A stretch of 64,000 nucleotides of DNA from Sordariomycetes sp. S80-01Y (lineage: Eukaryota; Ascomycota; Sordariomycetes). A model generated the notes under the pieces. That model did not search any database. It was not told where the DNA came from and saw only the letters and a program-made list of their open reading frames with translations. Position 1 is the stretch's first letter. Every line of letters starts with the position of its first letter. Shown here piece by piece: positions 42,836 through 52,327 of this stretch. The position numbers and the translations under genes are program-made. The stretch covers positions 124,001 to 188,000 of the forward strand of contig JAXQJY010000027.1 in assembly GCA_037042185.1 (NCBI GenBank), in the 5' to 3' direction.

Positions 42836-45367
42836 ATGCCCGCATCGCAGCACCCAACACGGGGCAGCCCAACCCCTTACATGTCGAACAAACCCCCGCT
42901 GTCTCCGTTGAGGAAACGTGGAAGTAATCAGGACGCCATGCCCTCCGCGATCCGGCGCATTCGCCAAGCATATACCAATTGCCGGTAAGTGTAGATCAGA
43001 ACATGGGATGTGGCTGCGGGCGGTCACGGTGAAAGCCTCTTCTAATGATCTCTCAATCAGACATCGCAAGACCAAATGCTCTGGAGACCACCCTGAGTGT
43101 ATCAATTGCCAACGTGGTGGCCGTGAGTGCCATTATGAGCCCTATCCCAGCATCGTTACTTCCAATACCCGTCCATCAACCGACATCGCGGAGGATGACG
43201 GGTCGATGGCGGCCAACAACAATGTTGGTGGCTCTTCACAAGTCGCTGTTAGTCTAAGCAACAAATCATTATGTCAATTACAAGATTTTCATGCTTATCC
43301 CTTCTAGTCGGATATTATACGAAGAATCAGAAAAATTGAGTCCCAGATTGCCAACCTCAATAGACGTGGGGTGGCCGTAGCGAGGTCAGGGCATCTTAGT
43401 AGGATACCACGGGGACTTCGCTGATTCCATTTTAGTGATTCAGGCCACCATCAGTCTCTCTTGGAAGATTTTCTTATGTCCGGTGTCATCGCTTCACCTT
43501 CAAGCCAACCGTCATCCAGCAGTCTACCAGTTTCAGATCGCCGGGCTTCGAGCTCCACCGAAAGATCGCCAAACAGCAGCAAGCAACACGAAATGTGCGT
43601 TTCCCTCGATCCTACCACGGAGCTCTCAAGCTTCGTGCATTCCGCGTTCGAGTTATGGGTTCTAGCTTGGTCGGCTTAGGTCTTTCACTACCATGCCGCC
43701 GCCGTCCGTTGTGCAGTCCCTTGTCGACACCTACTTTCTTCATGTGCATAGTCAGCCGTGTTCCTATTTTTATGAGCCAAGATTCCGCGACCGGTTGAAA
43801 AATGGTCTGTTGGAAAGATGTCTCATATTATCGGTCTTGGCTTCTGCGGTTAGATTCTCGAACAACGAATATTTCGAGGGCGTGGTGCAGCAAGCCACTG
43901 ACGGATATGCTAAGGAGGCTTGGCTCGCAGTGCTCAACGACCACATCACAGCCGAAAATAGTCCAAAACTGCATGTTGCCCAGACTGCCAACATACTGGC
44001 CGTTGTAGACTTCACAAGTAAGCACAAATCGATGGGTATCTAGAAATTTGGTTAATGAACGGATATCGCCAGGTGGCCGAACAAGTTCGGGATGGCTGAA
44101 GATAGGCCTTGCTGTTCACATCGCGCAAGATTTGCAGCTTATGCAAGAGCCAGAGGTCTCGTCAACTATCGTCGAGCAGGAGGAAGCAAGGCGTTCCTTT
44201 TGGTCTATTTATCTACTCGACAAGCTTATATCATGCGGTAGAGGGCGCCCCTTAGCCATCTCGGACGAGGATTGCAACGTGCAGCTACCTGGCAGCGACG
44301 AGACCTTTCAGGATGTTGTCCTAAAGCGGAGGGAAACATTACACGACCTTCTTTATTGGAGTACGGGCCCTGAGATTCAAACCAGCAATTTTGGACTCAG
44401 CATTGTGGCTTCGTCTATATTCGGCCGGTGCAGTCGCTACGTCTTCTACTGACGCGAAGGCGGTGATGAAAACCCGCCATGGGACTCTCGGTCGGAATAC
44501 GCGTCGTTAGAATCCGCCCTCCTCTTGGTGGATCATAATTTGGCTGCTGGCACGTCGAGTATAGCGGACATTGTCCGCCGCTACCGGACCGCAGATGGTA
44601 GTCTTGCTCATCAGGAGATTGGCCATGTCATCTTCGCCCACGTTATGTTCCATCTCACACACTGCCTCCTTAATCATCCATTCTTGGTTCGACTACAGCT
44701 TCGTGGGTTGAGGTGTAAAGCTCCCCCAAGCTATATATCACAGGTGCGACAAAAGTGTACCGAGCACGCTCAAAAGCTCGCAAACTTCATGGACGGCGCG
44801 ACAGCGGCAGGATGCCAGGTGACGGCATCGTTCTACGCTTACGCCGCATGCGTTGCAGGAAGCATCCTGTCACTAATGACACATTACAGTCCTGAAGGGG
44901 TGGCCATCTTCAACTCGCAGCTACACGAAGGACTGCATCAAGTCGTGGATATCTTGGAGAGATTGGGGTCAATATGGGAAACTGCCTCCAAAATGGTAAT
45001 TGTCGTGGACAAACGCTTTCTGAGAAATCGAGTTTTCTGACTTGCCTGGCTATAGCACCTCCAGCTCACACTGTTTGATGCGAACCGACATGGGCTGTCT
45101 GCGGTCACGAACTTCAACGCCGAGTCTGAGCTCGATGCAGCTCACGAGGAGTTTTTATGGTTGCTGCTTGACTACAACGCCCTGTGTGGCAGCTCCAGCG
45201 TACAACCAGCTTTTGGCTCATCCTTAGTCAATGGGGCTTTCGATGCCTCGAGTATGATGAATTTTGGCCTGGACCTTCAAGTACATAGCGATTTCTCGTC
45301 AGCGCCAGTTGAGGGCCAGATTCACCAATTCCCTGTTCTAGGTTTTGGAGGGGGTTCTACTTTCTAA
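42836..45367 (+). pseudogene. Decaying Zn2Cys6 transcription factor
   Basis: Readable exons are 42836-42984, 43061-43241, 43308-43384, 43436-44017, 44073-44995 and 45056-45367. The architecture is that of a roughly 730-aa regulator: zinc cluster HRKTKCSGDHPECINC with QRGGREC, a linker helix DIIRRIRKIESQIANLN, HSAFELWVL, MPPPSVVQSLVDTYFLHVHS, ARRSFWSIYLLDKLISCGRG, then HFLTHCLL-like helices and a hydrophobic C-terminus. Three faults are visible. The first zinc Cys is Tyr (AYTNC where relatives have ACTNC; a TGT-to-TAT transition). The frame must shift by one base near 43664, because the reading moves from WVL to LGRLRSFTTMPP with no possible intron. An in-frame TGA stands at 44450-44452 where relatives have Arg (CGA to TGA would be one transition). 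It was therefore probably functional until recently. A sequencing error could explain one fault but hardly all three. Confidence 0.78.
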
Positions 45368-46804
45368 TTCTATGGTTTGATGGCTATGTACACAATTCAG
45401 CACTCCTTACTTTCTTTGCCGCACCTTTGTAAGCCCGAGGAAGCTGGTTTGCTAAAATTCGGCCTTAGAATGCACAAAACTGCGTGGTGCTAAAACCTAG
45501 AAGACTGACAAGTTCATTAATTTATTAGTTCTCTGGGCACGGCTCATGCCGGCCGGGCAAGTGAAAGACGACCGTTTGAGTGTAAACAATGGTGCGGTGG
45601 AGATCATCTGATCCTGATATGATTGTCTCACCTCAAAATCCGCGTCTACTTTCTGGGAGACACGGCGGAGGAGGTATGACCCAAACTTGTGTCTGAGTTC
45701 CGCCGACGACCGCATCTCTGCTTGGCCGTATGTGCATATGAAGAACATGGTGCGTTGATGCTGTCGTGGTATCACATCCGAGAGTGTTGGGAGTGGTAAG
45801 GATGATGCCCTGTAACTCTGCCGTATACGCTGTTGGTACAGCCCCTGCGGGCGCATATCTCGTCCAGGACTCCCGAGTTATAGTGCAGACGGCGGTGGTC
45901 CTCAGGTGGTGCTTCATTTTCACCTCGTGTGCCCATGTTGTCCGAGTTCCGTTTCATGCAGTCTAAGAAAAGCTGAATTTGAGAACTCTTCGATTGAGGT
46001 CCTTGGACCTTGTTAGCAGGGGGGTGTGATTGAGGGGGCTTCCCTCCGGTACTTCAGGAGTTGCACTTTGTTTGATTATCAGAGTGTGCTCTGCAGTCTC
46101 ACAGGGACTGTAACTTGCTGATGCCTTCAGCCCCCCTTTGGGCATAAAGGGCTATTCTGTGAGCCTTGATGCCCAGGGCCGGCTCCTTGAGCCAGACCAG
46201 GTGCCATTCCAGTTCTTGGCCGCTACATAAAGTCCTTCGTTCGTCCAGATCCGACCTCTCAAATCCCACGTCAAAAACGCTGACTAAGGCTCTAACCTAA
46301 CGAATACACGGTCTAAGGGTGATCTGCACGTAGCACTGGTTGCTGCGATCGGGAGGTAAATTGGGGCCGCAGAAGATAATGGTCGCGCAACGTAGATAAT
46401 ATAGGCCACAACTAGATTCGTTACTAGGAAGACGAGTTTTGGCCGAAGGCCGATGCATGCTGGACACATAGCGGCGAGTTTGGCGAGCCTGAGCATTACG
46501 ACTTCGATGATATGTCGCATCAAGTTGCATCACTCGTTCTACTTACCTTGCTGAGCAGGCTGGTCTGATTAACCTCGAAAGGAAGCCGCTTCTCAAATAA
46601 ATGCTTCTTTTTGTGGGGAGGTTGACGCCGTTCCAGAATATTCGACACATAAAAGCGAGTAAAGGTATGCCCTAAGTTTGACCAAAGTAATTTGACTTGG
46701 CTTCTCAGCATGCCCTGTGGTGCCTATGGCTTGCGACTATGAAAATCCTCAGAGGGTGGTGTCGTTACTCGTTCGAGGCCAATAGCCGCCAGCAAGATCT
46801 CTGC
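45368..46804. other. Gene-poor spacer, 1.44 kb
   Basis: Lies between the 3' ends of the decaying regulator (+) and the flavin monooxygenase (-). Short open frames at 45.5-46.7 kb on the minus strand and 45.8 kb on the plus strand show no family resemblance. No repeats or RNA genes were recognised. Confidence 0.5.
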
Positions 46805-48690
46805 TTATCCTAAAAGCTGCCCAAAATAATATGCGGCAGCCTCGTAAAAGCGCGGAAGCAGTGACAAATGGCGTTCAGTCTGCAACAAGGCGACTCCTGA
46901 TAGAGCAAGCGCGAGAATGCCGTGCTGGTGAATCTTTCTCTCGATCGTGTTCAAGAACCAGAGACTGGAACCGCCGTTCTTAAGGAAAGCCTTGCGATCT
47001 GGGAACAGGGTTGCGACCCAAAACTCAATAGCTAAGCCAGGCCATGAGGCGACATTCCGGCCGAACTCTCCAATGTACCAGTTGCTGCATCTTCCAGCAA
47101 ACACGCTGGATTGTAGCTTCAACTGTATAGCATTTGTGGAATGGTTCTCCACAGACTCCTTGACTTCGATGACGGAGGCCTGGTCGTCGATAATAGGTTT
47201 GACCAAAGCCTTGGCCGCGTAGCCAACTTGAACCTCGCATGCGTAGAGCGCCGAGTTATTGGCAGGGAAGGTATTGGGACCAAAGCTAAGTCCCTAGATT
47301 AGCAAATACTCTTCATGCGACCAATAGGGTTGAACATACAGGATGGCGAAGTTTGGGAAGTTGTGAACGAAGGTGCCCAGGTAAGCCTGCGCGCCGCGGC
47401 TCTCTCTCCATTGCTGGTCGAGCGTGTTGCCGTCTGCGCCGACAATTTTCATCGGAGTGAGGAACTCGGTGACCTTGAACCCAGTCGCCAACACAACCAT
47501 GTCGTACTCATCTACTCGCCCTGAAGAGCTGACGATGCCGTTCTCCATCATCCGCTCGATGCCTTCCGGGATTAGCTCCACATTATCCCGGTGCAGGCTC
47601 TCGAGATAACCAGGATCAGCGATTTTTCTCTTGCAGCCGAGCTCAAAGTCGGGAACTAGGGTGTCGTGGTATCTCTGAGGAGCCTGGCTGTAAATGTACT
47701 GGCGAGCTGTTTCTTCCTCTCGTAGCCTTTGAGCCACGCCAGCTTCGGATCCCCTATATGAATACGATTGCTTGTCGATGCTCCAGAAAATGCTCCACCG
47801 GTGAAGGCGCATGAGCCAGGGGACTGTTCTGAAGCAAAACTTCTCGACGGCGTTGAATTGTCGATTGGGTCTGGCGTGATACCACTGGGGACTTCGTGCA
47901 TACTGCTTGACGGATGCAGCTCGCTGAGCTAAAGCGGGAATGACTTGTACTGCACTGCAGCCACTCCCAATTACTGCCTTATAGTGGTAGTTAGTAGTCT
48001 GTGTGATTTCTCTTCTGCTGGGATGTCCTGTCTTACCACTCTCTTGCCATCGTAATTGGCGCCGTGATTCCATCGGGCTGTGTGGAACATCGGACCGCTG
48101 AAGGTTTCCATCCCAGGAAAGTGAACCTGTTGAAAAGTTTAGACAGCGTTTAGAGCTGGGTTAACCGCATTGTACGAACCTCTCTTGGCATGGAAATGCC
48201 ACCGACAGCCGAAATGAACATGGTTGCCTTTCGTGTGAAGATGATATCAGTGGCAAGGTCCTTTAGTGTTACGTGCCATTGAGCCTCAGAATTGTTCCAA
48301 CTTGCACCCAAGCACTCAATTGACGTGTTGATGTGAGGACGCAGCTGGAACTTATCCACGGTATCTTCAATATATTGCAAGATCTCCTTCTGCTCAGCAA
48401 GCTGCTTGGACCAATTCGGATTGAGGTTGAAGCTGAACGAGTACAGGTGGGAGTGCACATCACAGCCGCTACAGTCTTGAGTCAGCAAATTGATGGGGCT
48501 AGAGAGGTTCCCGTCCCCGGGAAGTTGGACTTGCGCACCACCCAGGGTAGTTGTTTGCTCTCCAAGTCCCTCCAACACCGTCCATCTTATCGTAAATGGT
48601 AAAGTCGGTGAAATTGAGTTCATTTTTAAGCTTGTGTCCCATTGCGATGCCCGAAGGCCCGGCGCCGATTATAATGGCCGAGGGAGTCAT
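46805..48690 (-). CDS. Class B flavin-containing monooxygenase (Baeyer-Villiger type)
   Basis: FAD/NADPH oxygenase. Exons in order are 48690-48539, 48468-48180, 48126-48037, 47977-47340 and 47285-46805 (549 aa). The FAD Rossmann motif [14 protein letters not shown] starts at about residue 5. Then come [18 protein letters not shown] and [12 protein letters not shown]. The BVMO fingerprint is [12 protein letters not shown] (156-167), matching F-x-G-x3-H-x3-W but with Asn where Pro or Asp is usual. The NADPH motif [11 protein letters not shown] and the later VVLATGFKV and [10 protein letters not shown] are also present. The last intron ends at an alternative AG that restores NFAILFGPNTFP. It could insert oxygen into a ketone or oxidise N or S. 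N-oxidation of an amine to an oxime, which would feed the aldoxime pathway 5 kb away, is an attractive but unsupported idea. It is 450 bp from an SDR gene on the same strand. Confidence 0.88.
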
Positions 48691-49140
48691 ACTCGCTGTT
48701 GGTTCTTTGTGGCTAGGGCGGAGTGGAAGTAGTTCTCTCTGATGTTGCAAATTGGGAAAGACTTTGCTACAGTTAGAAAACAAACAGAAAGGAAACACAA
48801 AGAACAATGAATAGCAAAGAAAAAAGGTCGTTTCCAGTCGTGTGGGTGAACCTTGCTCCCTGACATTTGATGTAAGGGGCCGCTACATCATCACTCAGCG
48901 GCGGAAAAGGTCCACCAGCGCTTCCACTGTCTTGGATAGCCCAGCACGTATTCGGGATCTAGATTCCGACAAGGTCAGCGACACACCGGAAAACATCTGA
49001 GGAACCGTCGTGCGCAATGCTCAAGTCACGGATCGGGCTGAATTTGACTCGGGCTACGTAACAGGACAATATGTGATGTATCATGGTTGTTAAATCATTC
49101 CATCTATTGAAAATTGATTTCTTTACGGTTTTAGTGTTGA
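48691..49140. other. Promoter region of the flavin monooxygenase
   Basis: 450 bp between the monooxygenase start and the 3' end of the SDR gene, both on the minus strand. An A-rich stretch around 48776-48826 is the only composition feature. No gene recognised. Confidence 0.45.
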
Positions 49141-50055
49141 CTATTGATAGAACAGCGAAGCACCCCCGTCGACAATCAAGTTCTGCCCTGAGACATATTG
49201 AGCCATATCACTCAAGAAGAAGACTACGGGTTTTGCAATATCGTCCGGCACTCCAAGTCGTCCTAGTGGAACTCTCTCCTCCATTGCCGTTCGCTTTGGG
49301 CCGCTTAGGTCTTGTCTGTTCATCGCTGTCTCGACTGTTCCCGGGCTCACGCAGTTGAACCGAATACCGTGCTTCCCCTGCTCGACGGCGCAGCTCACAT
49401 TCAGCCCCAATACGGCTGCCTTTGTCGCGGCGTAATGCGCCAGCCGGCTAGACCCCATAGTCGCAGTGACGGATGCAATAGAAACGACGCAGCCTCCTTT
49501 ACCTTGGAGAATCATCTGCTGAACGACGGCTTGCGTGATAGAGAATTGTCCGCCATAGTTCACGTCCATGTGGCGCTTGACTTGATGAGGCGTGACATTG
49601 GAGAAGTTCTCAAACTGACACATCCCAGCGTTGTGAACAATGCCGCTGATCTCACCGAAAGATGTGAGCGCTGCCCTGATGATTCTTCATAAGTCGGTCA
49701 GCTGCTACGCGATCTTCGATTGAGAAAACAAAGAAGAGCCTCACGTGTTTCCAGCATCTTCGTCAGTGACATCCGCTGCAACCTCAGCAACTCGAGGACA
49801 CGGTACATCTGGCCCGTATAGATTTTCCAGCTCCTTTCGAAGTGTCTGGATGTCGGTCGATGATTGCGCATCACCTATGTGATGGAGCACTAGCCTCGCT
49901 CCCTCACGTGCGCATTCGATGGCAGTAGAACGCCCAATCCCCGAGCTGCTGCCTGTGATGCTGTATGTGTTAATTTGAGAGAGAAATGCCGTCGCCACTC
50001 GAGGAACGAGGAACGCTGGGACTCACACGATAACTTTGCCTTCTAGCACGCCCAT
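49141..50055 (-). CDS. Short-chain dehydrogenase/reductase, classical, 262 aa
   Basis: NAD(P)-dependent oxidoreductase of unknown substrate. Exons in order are 50055-50027, 49960-49745 and 49684-49141. The first exon ends in VIV and joins ITGSSSGIGRSTAIECA, giving the TGxxxGxG cofactor motif at once. VHNAG is the NAG motif. The catalytic residues are Ser in SIASVTATMGSS and Tyr/Lys in HYAATKAAV. FNCVSPGTVETAMN and DGGASLFYQ close the fold. The third exon was opened at an AAG acceptor (TIIRAALTSFG) because the alternative CAG a few bases on would delete part of a helix; this boundary is the least certain. It lies beside the flavin monooxygenase on the same strand and may supply or use its ketone or alcohol. 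Confidence 0.85.
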
Positions 50056-50815
50056 TGTGCCGTACATGTGTGCCGTACACGTGTGCTCTCAAGGTTTGTG
50101 AGCGCGATTGCAAACGTTGAACAACTGCGATCAGAGATCAACCAAGGAGAGACCACGAACATTTTGGAGCACAAGTACACGACACCCGCAGCTTCAGCTG
50201 TTGATGCAGAGTGGAACATAAAGGATACACGTCATCATTTTTGAAATTCCGAGATGTGGTCAATGCAGCCCACAGCTCATCTCGCACACTAAAAGCATCC
50301 ATTTGGTTAGGTTGCGGGTCAACCCTGGAAGGCTTTGGAGATGAAAGGGATCCTTATTGAAAGCTTCAGGTGCTGGTGGGTCTGCTACTGGAATTCGGAA
50401 TCCGAGCGCCACAACGATACCATACGCGTCTGATTTTGTGAACCGGGTTCCTCCGCTTTCAGTCCTAAGTATTGAACGAATGATGTCGGTCCCTCGTTTG
50501 ACCTAAGGGAGAATGCCTGTGGGCACCAGTCGCCATGGGGAGCCCCATGGGGTACACTGCACCCCACACCCATAGCTACCACGTAAGTTCATGATGCAGT
50601 GATGCTTACTTCCTATGGCCAGATCAATCGCAATTGTCTTTTTTTAATCCAGCGGAATCGAGTATCCGGATCTAGCGCAATCAACAATAGTGTCCCTTTG
50701 TGGCTGCCGTGAACCATGGCGGGTCGAGGCCGCCAGGATAAGTACATAGTCCACGCAGGCGCGCAACTCTTGTTCTTCTTCAGAAAACAAAGCTTAACAT
50801 AACTCAATTACTAAA
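50056..50815. other. Divergent promoter of the SDR and sugar carrier genes
   Basis: 760 bp between the starts of the SDR (-) and the sugar carrier (+). No gene supported. GGGGAGCCCCATGGGG-like GC-rich palindromic sequence lies near 50536-50552 and might be a binding site, but this is not established. Confidence 0.45.
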
Positions 50816-52327
50816 ATGTGGCCAGCCACTGCTCAAGGGGCCTCTCTGAGAGCTTACATCACTTTCACATCCGGAGCAGGGTTCGCCCTCTTTGGCTACG
50901 ATCAAGGGGTCTTCGGCGCGGTACTAGGAAACCCTTCCTTTGTCGATACATTCAACAATCCCGACCCAGCCCTTCAAGGCCATATTACCGCCATATATGA
51001 CGTCGGATGCTTCTTTGGAGCAATCGCAACGATGATTTGGGGAGCTAGGGTGGGAAGTCGCAATACTATCCTGATCGGCTGCGTAATCTTGGTCATGGGA
51101 GCCGTACTCCAAGCTGCATCTTACGGCGTCCCTCAGATGATAGTCGGCAGACTACTCGCAGGTCTTGGAAATGGCATGAATACCGCGGCAATCCCAGTCT
51201 GGCAATCCGAAGTGGCACCAGCACATCACAGGGGGCGCCTCATTGTCATCCAGCTGGCCCTGAACCAGGTCGGAAATGTCACTTCTCAGTGGCTAAATTA
51301 CGGAATGAAATTTCTGGATACCAATAGCGTGTCGTGGAGATTTCCGCTGGCCTTCCAATGTTTCTTTGCCTTGTTGACTATGGCCTTTGTTCCATGGCTC
51401 CCAGATTCCCCACGCTGGCTGGCCATGAGAGGCCGAAATAATGACGCCTATCACGCTATCAAACGGCTCCATGGTCCGGAATACCCAGAGAGCGAGGTGC
51501 AGAATTCTTATCAGACCATCATTGACAACGCACGGTATGAGATGGAACAAGGCCCTATCACCATCAGAAGCCTCTTGAGAAACGACAGACTCCAGACAAC
51601 TCGCCGTATCTTGCTAGGAGCAGGGACTCAGCTCATGCAGCAGTGGAGCGGGATCAACGCCATCATCTACTATCTGCCTATTGTCTTCGCATCTCTTGGT
51701 ATCAGTCGCAACCTATCGCTAATTCTCTCCGCTTGCAACGCCATGAACCTACTATTTTCCACAGTCATAAGCACCACCTACATCGAGAGGCTTGGACGGA
51801 AACGGGTCATGCTTTTGGGTGCGTTGGGCCAATCCATTTGCTTCTGCCTCGTCACTATAGGGCTGGCCAGGGGCGGCTCACAGTGGTCCTCGGTTGCTGT
51901 GGCATTCGTCTTCGGCTATATCACCGTTTTTGGCCTCTCCTGGATTGCAGTGCCCTGGATGTATCCTGCCGAGGTGAACACGCAGCGTATGCGCATACCC
52001 GGAGCAGGTATTGCCACCGCTACTAACTGGATCAATAACTATGTGGTGGTTCTGGTGACGCCTATAGGGATTGCTAACATCAGTTGGAGGTATTATCTGG
52101 TCTACGCCATTCTAAATGCATGTTTCGTTGTAGTGGTAGCTGTGTTCTATGTGGAGACTGCAAGACTCACACTGGAAGAGATCGACAGAACTTTTGAAGA
52201 GAAGTTCTGGAAGAACAAAGATGGCGAGGGTGACACAAAAGAGGAGAAAGCATCCGATCACGACGACCAAAATACTAAGGAGGGTGCTTTCTCCTCCCAT
52301 CGCAATGTGCGCGAGGCCGGAGCCTAA
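50816..52327 (+). CDS. MFS sugar transporter (sugar porter family)
   Basis: Intronless, 503 aa. Predicted 12-helix plasma-membrane proton symporter for a hexose, pentose or polyol. Family signatures are present in order: FGYDQGVFGAVLGNPSF in helix 1, GRLLAGLGNGMNTAAIPVWQ, EVAPAHHRGRL, LPDSPRWLAMRGR after helix 6, GTQLMQQWSGINAIIYYLP in helix 7, ERLGRKRVMLLG, VPWMYPAEVNTQRMRIPGAG, and VETARLTLEEID near the end (usually PET-x-x). The C-terminal tail is charged, Lys/Glu/Asp-rich. It heads a group with a regulator, polyol dehydrogenase, transketolase and SDR, which points to pentose or sugar-alcohol uptake. A near-perfect hairpin lies 58 bp after its stop. Confidence 0.92.
   Translation: MWPATAQGASLRAYITFTSGAGFALFGYDQGVFGAVLGNPSFVDTFNNPDPALQGHITAIYDVGCFFGAIATMIWGARVGSRNTILIGCVILVMGAVLQAASYGVPQMIVGRLLAGLGNGMNTAAIPVWQSEVAPAHHRGRLIVIQLALNQVGNVTSQWLNYGMKFLDTNSVSWRFPLAFQCFFALLTMAFVPWLPDSPRWLAMRGRNNDAYHAIKRLHGPEYPESEVQNSYQTIIDNARYEMEQGPITIRSLLRNDRLQTTRRILLGAGTQLMQQWSGINAIIYYLPIVFASLGISRNLSLILSACNAMNLLFSTVISTTYIERLGRKRVMLLGALGQSICFCLVTIGLARGGSQWSSVAVAFVFGYITVFGLSWIAVPWMYPAEVNTQRMRIPGAGIATATNWINNYVVVLVTPIGIANISWRYYLVYAILNACFVVVVAVFYVETARLTLEEIDRTFEEKFWKNKDGEGDTKEEKASDHDDQNTKEGAFSSHRNVREAGA

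Noticed and set aside
43640-43690. A tiny intron that would avoid the frame change in the regulator at 42.8 kb
   Set aside because: The only GT...AG pairs there would give introns of about 10-21 nt, too short to splice, and the phase would still be wrong.
45700-46200. Overlapping plus and minus frames after the decaying regulator
   Set aside because: They mirror each other on opposite strands and lack any domain signature.
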